Assembly: GCA_024398405.1 (NCBI GenBank)
Contig: JAKSJE010000011.1
Coordinates: 1 to 39,190, forward strand
DNA: 39,190 nucleotides
DNA from: Bacteroidaceae bacterium
GTDB lineage: Bacteria > Bacteroidota > Bacteroidia > Bacteroidales > Bacteroidaceae
Reading direction: 5' to 3'
In this document: positions 26,527-34,073 of the stretch, piece by piece
How the letters are laid out: each line of letters opens with the position of its first letter
Position numbering within the stretch: the stretch's first letter is position 1
Program-made: the position numbers and the translations under genes
Notes under the pieces: generated by a model
The model's input: the letters and a program-made list of their open reading frames with translations, nothing else
Database searches by the model: none
Told to the model about the DNA's origin: nothing

Positions 26527-28064
26527 GGTAGTTTCTTTAGGAGGCTTGTGATGGTCACTTCCTTCTCTATCATAGGACACAAATCCTCGACTTTCACACG
26601 GGTCTGTTCCATCGTGTCACGGAAGCGGAGTGTGACCGTGTTATCCTCAAGAGTCTGATGGTCAACGGTAACGCAATAAGGAGTGCCTATTGCATCCTGA
26701 CGACGATATCGTTTGCCGATGGTGTCTTTCTCCTCATACTGGCAGTTGAAGTGGAACTTCAGATCATTGATGATTGAGCGAGCCTTCTCAGGAAGACCGT
26801 CTTTCTTAGTAAGAGGGAAGACTGCAAGTTTGACAGGCGCTAAAGCAGCAGGCAGACGGAGAACCACGCGCGTCTCGCCATTCTCTAACTGTTCTTCTTG
26901 ATAACTGTGACACATGATGCTGAGGAACATACGATCAACACCAATGCTTGTCTCTATCACATATGGAGTATAGCTTTCGTTGGTATCAGGGTCAAAGTAC
27001 TTGATGCTCTTGCCTGAGAACTTCTCATGCTGAGAGAGGTCGAAGTTCGTACGTGAGTGTATCCCCTCGACTTCCTTGAAGCCGAATGGCATCCTGAACT
27101 CAATGTCAGTAGCAGCATTGGCATAATGAGCAAGTTTGTCGTGATCATGGAAACGATAGTTCTCTGCCCCGAAACCCAGATTCTGATGCCATGCCATACG
27201 GGTGGCTTTCCACTGGGCAAACCAGTCAAGTTCTGTTCCGGGCTTAATAAAAAACTGCATCTCCATCTGTTCGAACTCCCTCATACGGAAAATAAACTGG
27301 CGTGCCACAATCTCGTTACGGAATGCCTTACCTATCTGTGCGATTCCAAACGGTATTTTCATCCTCCCTGTCTTCTGGACGTTGAGGTAGTTGACGAAAA
27401 TACCCTGAGCAGTTTCAGGACGCAAATAAATGGTCGAAGCTCCTTCTGCCGTGCTTCCCATCTCGGTCTTGAACATGAGGTTGAACTGACGTACCTCCGT
27501 CCAGTTGCGCGTACCGCTAATAGGACATACCACACCTTCATCGAGAATTATCTGACGGAGTGCTTCAAGATTGTTTTCATTCATTGCTTTCTGATAACGT
27601 TCGTGGAGCGCATCACGCTTCTGAGTCTCTTCGAGAACGCGCGGACTTGTAGAACGGTATTGCTCTTCATTGAAAGAATCTCCAAAACGTTTCTTGGCTT
27701 TCGCAACTTCTTTTTCTATCTTCTCGTCGTATTTTGCTATTTGGTCTTCTATCAGAACATCCGCACGATATCTTTTCTTAGAGTCGCGGTTATCGATTAA
27801 TGGGTCGTTGAATGCATCAACGTGACCAGACGCCTTCCAAATCGTAGGATGCATGAAGATACATGAGTCAATACCTACGATATTCTCGTGCATGAGTACC
27901 ATGCTCTGCCACCAGTACTGCTTAATGTTGTTCTTCAGCTCAACACCATTTTGACCGTAATCATACACGGCTCCAAGTCCGTCATAGATATCACTTGATG
28001 GGAAGACGAACCCATATTCCTTACAGTGGGAAACCACTTTCTTAAAAACATCTTCTTGTGCCAT
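26523..28064 (-). CDS. glyS: Glycyl-tRNA synthetase, dimeric type
   Basis: This 513-aa class II synthetase of the alpha2 (eukaryote/archaea-like) type charges tRNA-Gly. I start at ATG 28064 (MAQEDVFKKVVSHCKEYGF); the longer frame begins upstream of the predicted transcription start. Motif 1 region is SSDIYDGLGAVYDYG, motif 2 FRMREFEQMEMQFF, motif 3 ETSIGVDRMFLSIM, and the C-terminal anticodon-binding domain begins near LPAALAPVKLAVFPL. The symbol glyS follows common annotation of this form, also called glyQS. It is the first gene of a unit with the FKBP lipoprotein, overlapping it by 4 bp. Confidence 0.95.
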   Translation of the reverse strand: MAQEDVFKKVVSHCKEYGFVFPSSDIYDGLGAVYDYGQNGVELKNNIKQYWWQSMVLMHENIVGIDSCIFMHPTIWKASGHVDAFNDPLIDNRDSKKRYRADVLIEDQIAKYDEKIEKEVAKAKKRFGDSFNEEQYRSTSPRVLEETQKRDALHERYQKAMNENNLEALRQIILDEGVVCPISGTRNWTEVRQFNLMFKTEMGSTAEGASTIYLRPETAQGIFVNYLNVQKTGRMKIPFGIAQIGKAFRNEIVARQFIFRMREFEQMEMQFFIKPGTELDWFAQWKATRMAWHQNLGFGAENYRFHDHDKLAHYANAATDIEFRMPFGFKEVEGIHSRTNFDLSQHEKFSGKSIKYFDPDTNESYTPYVIETSIGVDRMFLSIMCHSYQEEQLENGETRVVLRLPAALAPVKLAVFPLTKKDGLPEKARSIINDLKFHFNCQYEEKDTIGKRYRRQDAIGTPYCVTVDHQTLEDNTVTLRFRDTMEQTRVKVEDLCPMIEKEVTITSLLKKLP

Positions 28065-28092
28065 TTTATATCGTAAATTAAAATAATGGCGC

Positions 28093-28100
28093 AAATTTAC
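28093..28100 (-). promoter_or_regulatory. -7 box for glyS
   Basis: The minus strand reads TAAATTTG, a perfect TAnnTTTG, 28 nt before the ATG at 28064. A CTTG at 28122-28119, 18 nt upstream, is a weak -33 match. Confidence 0.6.
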
Positions 28101-28262
28101 TAAAAAAAAAGGAGAAACAAGTGCTGTTTTTGTTATTTTATGCCAAAAGTAATGGTTAAAAACAACTTCCTAATGTTTATACCATATAGAAAAATGTTTT
28201 AACCATTGCAAACGCTTGACGAAACCAAAATGCTTTCAACACTATTAGCGAAAAATCAGTTT
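28101..28262. other. AT-rich spacer with a 12-bp inverted repeat
   Basis: No gene is supported. AATGGTTAAAAAC at 28151-28163 and GTTTTAACCATT at 28196-28207 form an inverted repeat with a loop of about 32 nt, upstream of the glyS promoter. It could be an operator pair or a hairpin; nothing more can be said. Confidence 0.4.
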
Positions 28263-28464
28263 AGGTGGGTTCTATAAATTCATTTCTTGCGATTTTGAGT
28301 TTTGTTCCGAGCTGGTTGCTGTGCGGAAGTAAGGAATTATGCGGGCTTCATGACTGGCTGATAAACGGCAATCTGCTCGGAACAAAGCCAAAAGCGCTGA
28401 AAAGAACCATATCACCCATAGTTGTGAATTTACTATTTATTCGGCGAATTTTTAGAACCCACTT
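28263..28464. repeat. MITE-like element with nested inverted repeats (about 202 bp)
   Basis: The outer ends are AGGTGGGTTCTATAAATTC at 28263 and, inverted, AAGTGGGTTCTAAAAATTC at 28464, identical at 17 of 19 positions. Nested inside are TTTTGTTCCGAGC (28300-28312) and its inverted partner GCTCGGAACAAA (28375-28386), with a 62-nt core between. No reading frame of note is present, so if mobile it must be moved in trans. Related copies lie at 1-52 and 20184-20241. No target duplication longer than a TT can be proposed. It lies between the end of the Rpn gene and the glyS promoter region. Confidence 0.75.
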
Positions 28465-28530
28465 TTACATAGACATTCTTCATCAGCGTCGATTTGGGAC
28501 TACTGATAACCTATTTAGAGTTAGTATTTC

Positions 28531-29535
28531 TCAGAGGTTGCTGATTTCTTCTTCACTAAGACCGGAATATCTTGCAATCATGGATATAGGCATATGGTCT
28601 GCTAACATAAATCTGGCTATTTCGACATTTCTGTCTGCTATACCTTCCGCTCTGCCTTCCGCTCTGCCTTCCGCCCTGCCTTCCGCTCTGCCTTCGACGA
28701 TGCCCTTTGCTCTGCCTTCGACGATGCCCTTTGCTATACCCTCGACGATGCCCTTTGCTCTGCCTTCGACGATACCTTCAGCTAAACCTTTGGCGCGACT
28801 TTCTTCCTGCCATTCGACTTTATGTTTCTCTGTGTACGTCACCCATGAGTTCTCTATGCGAACCGCATCCCAGAATTTATCATAAGCATACATCTGAGCC
28901 TCTGTATATCCTGACCTTTCAAGAATGCCAATGGCTGTGCGAATCTCGTCGTTGTCAAGTAATTCGTTGTCAACGGTATAAGTGTTATCGTGAATTTCGG
29001 TGAGAAAGCGCATCCAGAGCACTTGCATTTTCTTTGAAGAATAGTCTGCCGGTCGAAACTTCTTCAGTTCCACGAACACGAACTCCATACCTTCAAGTAC
29101 TCGCTCATTGTGTTGATCCTCCACGATGGAATAGTGATGGTAAAAATCTTCGCCATCCTCATAGTTTTCATTAACTAATGCAAGGGCATATACCGGCATC
29201 AGCTGTTCATAGTCGATGCCCTTGTCAAGTTGGTTAACATATACTTTTGAAGCATTGAAAAGCATACGTTGCATGAACCATGGCTGCCAGTGCATCTGCA
29301 TCTCCACTATAAAAGAACGCTTCATAGTGTCAAGACAGCGCACATCAACAATGGAGTTTTTCTTTTCCATCGGAGTCTCAGGTACAAGTTCGGTAGGAAG
29401 GTACTCAATGCTCACTATCTCACATCCATCTTTAAGTGGGAGCATGGCATTAAGAAAGGATATGAGCAGATTCTTATGCTCACCAAATATCCTCTTGAAA
29501 GTGAGGTCGGCACGAGGATCAAGGTATCTCGACAT
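28531..29535 (-). CDS. Rpn family recombination-promoting nuclease / PD-(D/E)XK nuclease family transposase-like
   Basis: This 334-aa protein of the PDDEXK_2/Rpn type opens RYLDPRADLTFKRIFGEHKN, the typical start. The nuclease core is VDVRCLDTMKRSFIVEMQMHWQ, giving D64, E78 and Q80 of the D-ExQ site. After about residue 245 the chain turns into 4-residue repeats of the form (A/V)-(E/K)-G-(R/I), about thirteen in total, then a short helical tail ISMIARYSGLSEEEISNL resembling a DNA-binding helix-turn-helix. E. coli Rpn proteins cut DNA and raise recA-independent recombination; these genes are abundant in Prevotella. It has its own consensus promoter and probably forms a single-gene unit. Confidence 0.9.
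   Translation of the reverse strand: MSRYLDPRADLTFKRIFGEHKNLLISFLNAMLPLKDGCEIVSIEYLPTELVPETPMEKKNSIVDVRCLDTMKRSFIVEMQMHWQPWFMQRMLFNASKVYVNQLDKGIDYEQLMPVYALALVNENYEDGEDFYHHYSIVEDQHNERVLEGMEFVFVELKKFRPADYSSKKMQVLWMRFLTEIHDNTYTVDNELLDNDEIRTAIGILERSGYTEAQMYAYDKFWDAVRIENSWVTYTEKHKVEWQEESRAKGLAEGIVEGRAKGIVEGIAKGIVEGRAKGIVEGRAEGRAEGRAEGRAEGIADRNVEIARFMLADHMPISMIARYSGLSEEEISNL
28637..28797. repeat. 12-bp coding tandem repeats in the Rpn gene
   Basis: Imperfect 12-bp units (plus-strand variants of GCTCTGCCTTCC, GACGATGCCCTT and GCTATACCTTCC) encode the (A/V)-(E/K)-G-(R/I) repeats. The period is a multiple of three, so unit gain or loss changes protein length without frameshift. Confidence 0.85.
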
Positions 29536-29557
29536 AACTGCGTCTTTTATTTCGTGA

Positions 29558-29589
29558 CAAAATTACAAAAATAATATCGCAGAAGCAAA
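29558..29589 (-). promoter_or_regulatory. Consensus promoter for the Rpn gene
   Basis: On the minus strand TTTG (29589-29586), a 20-nt spacer and TAATTTTG (29565-29558) match the Bacteroidetes -33/-7 consensus. The ATG at 29535 is 22 nt downstream, giving a short leader and separating this gene from xerD. Confidence 0.78.
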
Positions 29590-29624
29590 CAAAAAGAGAA
29601 AAATCATCAACGACTATGTGCACT

Positions 29625-30557
29625 TCAGACCCGGCTGCGGTTTTTCATGTAGCGAGGATGGTGGTTCATAAGTTCTTCCCGTAGGTGTATCGTATTAATG
29701 TGCAGATACATTTCCGTGGTGTTTATCGACTCGTGGCCCAGCATAGTCTGTATTGCTCTGAGGTTTGCGCCGCCATCAAGGAGGCAGGTGGCAAAACTAT
29801 GCCTGAAAGTATGTGGGCTTACGGTTTTTCTGATGCCGGCGAGTTCAACGAGCTCCTTGATAATGTGGAACACCATGATGCGTGACAGGTTCTTCTTGCG
29901 GCGGTTGCTTACAAAGACATAGTCTTCATATCCTTGTTTGACATCTATGGCATTCCTGTCAACAAAATATAATCGGAGTTCTTCAATGGCTTTTGAGGAG
30001 ATAGGCACCAGTCGTTGTTTTGCGCCTTTACCTACAACACGTATGAAACCTTCGTCTAGATACAAGTCTGAGATTTTCAGGTTACAGAGTTCGCTCACTC
30101 GGAGTCCACAACTGAACAAAACCTCAATCATGGCTTTGTTCCTCTGGCCTTCAGTCTGTGACAGGTCTATCGCCTGCATGATACTGTCCACTTCATCCAC
30201 AGTAAGAACATCCGGTAAGTGTTTTGGCCTTTGCGGAAATTCAAGAAGTTCCGTCGGGTCATCATCAATCTCTCCTGACATAAGGAGAAATCTGTAGAAA
30301 CTCCTTACCCCGGAAAGAATCCGGGATAAGGATAGTGGGTGAATGCCGAGGTCGATAAGAATCGCAGAAAACTGATGGAAATCGTTCAGCGCAGGCGACA
30401 TGAGGTTGATTTTCTCCGCCTCAGCAAACTCGGTGAACTTCTTCAGATCCCTTTGGTAGGCCTCCACGGTATTATCAGAGAATGACTTCTCTAACTTCAG
30501 ATATTGGTAGTATCTTCTCTGCAACTGTTGGATGTCTTTCGGGGGCATCGGAATCAT
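29625..30557 (-). CDS. xerD: Tyrosine recombinase XerD
   Basis: This 310-aa tyrosine recombinase should resolve chromosome dimers at dif. I start it at ATG 30557, which overlaps the stop of the small Cys-rich gene as ATGA; a start at 30572 would add five residues. The N-terminal SAM-like core-binding domain begins YYQYLKLEKSFSDNTVEAYQRDL. The catalytic residues are visible: Arg in FSCGLRVSELCNL, Lys in VVGKGAKQRLVPI, HxxR in SPHTFRHSFATCLLDGG, His in MLGHESINTTEMYLHI, and Tyr in the same segment. The length fits housekeeping XerD and not an integrase. Its coupling to an iron-uptake operon is unusual and is discussed under findings. Confidence 0.92.
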   Translation of the reverse strand: MIPMPPKDIQQLQRRYYQYLKLEKSFSDNTVEAYQRDLKKFTEFAEAEKINLMSPALNDFHQFSAILIDLGIHPLSLSRILSGVRSFYRFLLMSGEIDDDPTELLEFPQRPKHLPDVLTVDEVDSIMQAIDLSQTEGQRNKAMIEVLFSCGLRVSELCNLKISDLYLDEGFIRVVGKGAKQRLVPISSKAIEELRLYFVDRNAIDVKQGYEDYVFVSNRRKKNLSRIMVFHIIKELVELAGIRKTVSPHTFRHSFATCLLDGGANLRAIQTMLGHESINTTEMYLHINTIHLREELMNHHPRYMKNRSRV

Positions 30558-30712
30558 CGTCTTAACTTGCAATCAGCGTCGCAACCATCACACCGGGACT
30601 TGTCATCACATGGTGAACCGGTTTTCCCTTTGCCGGAGAACCTCTCATACAGTTTCCACGCTGTGAACACGATTGCCAACGACACGATGATTATGACAGC
30701 CAAATCCTGCAT
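30554..30712 (-). CDS. FeoB-associated Cys-rich membrane microprotein
   Basis: This 52-aa protein is easily missed because of its size. It begins MQDLAVIIIVSLAIVFTAWKLY, a single membrane span with the N-terminus out or in unknown, then a basic stretch and a Cys cluster PCDDKSRCDGCDADCKLRR with four Cys spaced C-x5-C-x2-C-x3-C. The layout matches the FeoB-associated Cys-rich membrane proteins (PF12669 type) that accompany feoB in many anaerobes; the Cys residues may bind iron or sense redox state. It starts 4 bp after the stop of the outer-membrane barrel gene and overlaps xerD by 4 bp, so it lies in the feoAB operon, one gene removed from feoB. Confidence 0.85.
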   Translation of the reverse strand: MQDLAVIIIVSLAIVFTAWKLYERFSGKGKTGSPCDDKSRCDGCDADCKLRR

Positions 30713-30716
30713 TCAA

Positions 30717-31244
30717 TCAGAAATAATAGTTGAAGCCTACGGAGAGGCACTCAGTCTTGAAGAGATGGAAATCGCAGAAATTGGTCTCAGGACCGTCATT
30801 GTCAACTGTGATTCTTCCGATACTGAACACGTCAGCATTGAGGCTTGTGCTCCAATGGTCGTTCAACATATACTCAAGTCCTACAGCTCCCCATACGTCC
30901 ACAAGATTCTCCTCACCACAGACACGACAAAACTCCAGTCCGAGGTCGAGGTTGAAGGAAAGTTTGTCTGTCAGTGGAATGGAATGTTCGTAGTAAGGAA
31001 GCAAAGAGACTTTGTGAAGTTCGTCACCGCCATCCTTGCAGTAACCATATCCCAAACCAAGGATAAACGAGTTGCGCTCATTGAACATGAAGCCAATCTC
31101 TGGAGTAAACTCAAGATTCTTAATACGTCCTGATTCATTTGTCTTTTCTGAAGTGTAGCCAAGACCACCACCTACGAAGATGTCCTGAGCGTAGATTGTT
31201 GTTGCTGCACACATAAGAGCAACGAGGGTGAAGATTTTTTTCAT
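30717..31244 (-). CDS. Outer-membrane beta-barrel protein (OmpX-like size)
   Basis: This 175-aa protein has a signal peptide (MKKIFTLVALMCAATTIYAQ) and a mature chain of about 155 residues with alternating amphipathic strands, ending in the aromatic C-terminus GFNYYF expected by the BAM machinery. That size fits an 8-stranded barrel. The mature part contains five Cys, including a CRVC pair, which is unusual for an exported barrel. It lies 36 bp after feoB and 4 bp before the Cys-rich microprotein, so it is likely iron-regulated and may help iron cross the outer membrane. That role is inference from position only. Confidence 0.82.
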   Translation of the reverse strand: MKKIFTLVALMCAATTIYAQDIFVGGGLGYTSEKTNESGRIKNLEFTPEIGFMFNERNSFILGLGYGYCKDGGDELHKVSLLPYYEHSIPLTDKLSFNLDLGLEFCRVCGEENLVDVWGAVGLEYMLNDHWSTSLNADVFSIGRITVDNDGPETNFCDFHLFKTECLSVGFNYYF

Positions 31245-31280
31245 TTTTGTTTTTGATTAAGTTGTTTGTTAATAAGGTAA

Positions 31281-33680
31281 TTACAAAATCAGCACTGCTG
31301 ACTGATAGATTATCATTGAACAAAGCCACGCAAGAACCATTGAATACATAATGGTGAACAAAGCCCATCTCCAATGTCCCGACTCATGGCTGATGACTAT
31401 GCAGGTAGGGATGCATGGAACATACAGCAGTACGAATACCATTAACGCAAGTGCCGCGGCAGGGGTCATCCCGCCGTTCGCGATAATCTTGGAAAGACGA
31501 GAACTGCTATCTTCTCCTGCTTCCTCACCTCCGTATGGGGCTCTTGCCATCTCAGCCTGGTCGCCGGAATATAGTACACCCATCGTCGATGCCACGATTT
31601 CCTTTGCACCGATGCCGGAGATGAGACTGACTCCTTCTTTCCATCCGAGACCGCAAGGTCTTATGGCGGGCTCCACAAACTTGCCCAACTGACCGATGTA
31701 GCTTTGCTCCATACGCGCTTCTTCTGAAAGTCCGTCGGTGTGAGGAAAGTACGAGAGCACCCAGATGATGATACTTGCTGCGAGTATGGTGGTTCCCATC
31801 TTACGAAGATACTGCTTGCCCTTTTCCCAGGTATGACGGGTGACTGATTTGGCAGATGGCAAGCGGTAAGGTGGAAGTTCCATTACGAACGGACTCGTAT
31901 CGCCCTTGACCACGAACTTGCTGAACAGATGCGCCATCAACACACTCATCACTATACCGGTAAGATACAGTCCGAAAAGCACCAACGCTTCATGATGTGG
32001 GAAGAATGCCCCAATGAGAATGATATAGATTGGAAGACGTGCGGAGCATGACATAAGCGGCACGATAAGCATGGTGATAAGTCTTGACTTACGGTCTTCA
32101 ATAGTCCTTGTCGCCATCACTGCAGGGATGCTGCATCCGAAACCCATAATCATCGGTATGAACGACTTTCCGTGGAGTCCCATCCTGTGCATTATCTTAT
32201 CCATGATGAAAGCAACTCTCGCCATGTAGCCGCTGTCTTCCATCCAGGAGATAAACGCATAGAGAATCAGTATGTTGGGCAGAAAAACAATCACTCCTCC
32301 GACACCTGATATGACACCATCTACCATGAGGGCTTTCAGAATTCCTTCAGGCATGTTTTGCGTGACCGTGTCACTGATCCATCCCACCACTGAGTCAATC
32401 CAGTCCATCGGAAACTGTCCGATGGCGTAAGTACAGTAGAACATCAGGTACATCAGCAGCAAGAACACCACATATCCGAACCATCTGTTCGTCACTACGG
32501 CATCAATTCTCTTGGTCAGCACACGGCTCGGGATTCTTCTGTATTTCCTGACGAAACATTCTTTCAGCGCACCCTGTATGAAACCATATTTTGCGTCGGT
32601 CATGGCACTCTCAGAGTCTTCGTTCCATTCGTCCCTGATGGCCTGCTGACATAGTGAACGCTTGAACATAATCTGCTCGGCGTTCGGCAGACTTTGTATG
32701 AATCCTTCGACTTGCCGGTCGTTCTCTAAGAGTTTTATGGCAAGAAACCTACCTGAATAGTTATGATGGGGTTCGGGGTTCTCACGTATCGGTACTTCGA
32801 GTTCCTCAATGGCGTCTTCTATGAGTTTCCCATGATTGACATGGATATGCCTGAAGGGTGACTGTGAGTCTTTGGTGCAGACATCGATGACAGTCTGTAG
32901 CAGTTCGCTGACACCCTCTCCGGTACGACCTATTGTAGGGATGATTGGTATTCCCAGGAGTTTTCCCAGCAGGCCGATGTCGAGTTGGTTGCCACTCTCG
33001 CGGAACTCGTCATACATGTTCAGCGCCATCACAATAGGCACGTCCATGTCTATTATCTGAGTGGTGAGGTAGAGATTGCGCTCAAGGTTACTGGCGTCCA
33101 CCACATTGATTATGACATCAGGTGTCTGCTCTATGATGTATTTCCTGACGTACAACTCCTCAGGTGTATATGCGCTCAGAGAGTAAGTGCCTGGCAGATC
33201 GTATATGTTGATGTGGTAGCCGTTGAACTTCAGTTCGCCCTTCTTGGCATCTACAGTGACTCCTGAGTAGTTTCCCACTCGTTCGTGTGCATTTCCCGCT
33301 ATGTTGAACAAGGAGGTCTTGCCACAGTTCGGGTTACCTACGAACGCCACATTGATGGTTCTGCTCTTCTCTTCCGCCACCTTGCTCAGCATTTCCCCCT
33401 CGTCCACGTAGATGGAAGGTTGCTCCGTCTGGCTGTCGTGCCACTGTCTGGCCTCTTCCTTACTCACAATCTCGACAAGGTCGGCCTCGGCACGGCGAAG
33501 GCTAACCTCATAGTCCATAATCTTGTATTTCACCGGGTCGTTGAGCGGTGCGTTAAGCACAGTCTCCACCAGAACTCCTCTGATGAAGCCCATCTCGACG
33601 ATGCGCTTGCGAAATCCACCGTGGCCATGAACCTTTACGATAATGCCACTCTCGCCAGATTTCAGATCGGACAGTTTCAT
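31281..33680 (-). CDS. feoB: Ferrous iron transporter FeoA-FeoB fusion
   Basis: This 799-aa inner-membrane Fe(II) transporter carries an N-terminal FeoA (SH3-like) domain (1-72, LKSGESGIIVKVHGHGGFRKRIVEMGF) fused to the FeoB G-protein. G1 is GNPNCGKTS (115-123), G3 DLPGTYSLSAYTPEE, and G4 NMYD in place of the usual NxxD with K or M, which is normal for FeoB. The membrane core from about 390 has the two Gate motifs, including FGCSIPAVMATRTIEDRKSRL and the second ending GIGAKEIVASTMGVLY. Fused FeoAB proteins are common in Bacteroidetes. It heads the operon with the barrel, the Cys-rich protein and xerD. The start is well placed because the FeoA domain begins at residue 1. Confidence 0.96.
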   Translation of the reverse strand: MKLSDLKSGESGIIVKVHGHGGFRKRIVEMGFIRGVLVETVLNAPLNDPVKYKIMDYEVSLRRAEADLVEIVSKEEARQWHDSQTEQPSIYVDEGEMLSKVAEEKSRTINVAFVGNPNCGKTSLFNIAGNAHERVGNYSGVTVDAKKGELKFNGYHINIYDLPGTYSLSAYTPEELYVRKYIIEQTPDVIINVVDASNLERNLYLTTQIIDMDVPIVMALNMYDEFRESGNQLDIGLLGKLLGIPIIPTIGRTGEGVSELLQTVIDVCTKDSQSPFRHIHVNHGKLIEDAIEELEVPIRENPEPHHNYSGRFLAIKLLENDRQVEGFIQSLPNAEQIMFKRSLCQQAIRDEWNEDSESAMTDAKYGFIQGALKECFVRKYRRIPSRVLTKRIDAVVTNRWFGYVVFLLLMYLMFYCTYAIGQFPMDWIDSVVGWISDTVTQNMPEGILKALMVDGVISGVGGVIVFLPNILILYAFISWMEDSGYMARVAFIMDKIMHRMGLHGKSFIPMIMGFGCSIPAVMATRTIEDRKSRLITMLIVPLMSCSARLPIYIILIGAFFPHHEALVLFGLYLTGIVMSVLMAHLFSKFVVKGDTSPFVMELPPYRLPSAKSVTRHTWEKGKQYLRKMGTTILAASIIIWVLSYFPHTDGLSEEARMEQSYIGQLGKFVEPAIRPCGLGWKEGVSLISGIGAKEIVASTMGVLYSGDQAEMARAPYGGEEAGEDSSSRLSKIIANGGMTPAAALALMVFVLLYVPCIPTCIVISHESGHWRWALFTIMYSMVLAWLCSMIIYQSAVLIL

Positions 33681-33684
33681 GGTG

Positions 33685-33692
33685 CAAAGTTA
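33685..33692 (-). promoter_or_regulatory. -7 box just before feoB (possible leaderless transcript)
   Basis: The minus strand reads TAACTTTG, a perfect TAnnTTTG, ending 4 nt before the feoB ATG at 33680. A start a few bases downstream would coincide with or nearly reach the ATG. No TTTG -33 box is found at 19-21 nt, and I could not recognise a Fur box. Confidence 0.55.
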
Positions 33693-34073
33693 AGAAAAAA
33701 ATCCGAATACTACATCATTGTCAAAGATACTGATTGTTTTTTTGTGATTAGGTTTCAAGTGCCTCCCTCGCTGTCTGGCCTCTTCCAGTGCGCTCTTCAT
33801 AGTGTCGTGGTCGTTACAGCCTGAGGTCTTGAAGGTGTTATGGTGTCACGCCGTCAAGTTATCAGCCGTAGCGGGTCAGGGCTTCGGCCGACAATCCATG
33901 ACGAGACATAACGTCGCGGACGGGGCGTGACGTGCCAAACGAGACTCGGACGGATGTTTTTCCGCCGGGAGGCTTGGTCGTTTGGTAAAACATTAGTATA
34001 TTCGCGTTGGATTCACGGCCGGACGGCCTTTATGCCACATTGGCTTATTATTGACTTGTTTTGTTTTATGGTT
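33693..34073. other. Divergent intergenic region between feoB and a GH2 gene
   Basis: No gene is supported. A near-consensus plus-strand promoter for the GH2 gene may be CTTG (33973-33976), 20 nt, TATATTCG (33997-34004). An 8-bp inverted repeat GTCACGCC/GGCGTGAC spans 33845-33931 and could be a regulator site. Confidence 0.4.

Noticed and set aside
28531-29535. Insertion sequence with Rpn as its transposase
   Set aside because: No inverted repeats flank the gene itself; the MITE-like element lies to one side only.
29625-30557. XerD as a mobile-element integrase
   Set aside because: Length, motifs and operon setting match housekeeping XerD; no attachment sites or other integrative genes were seen.
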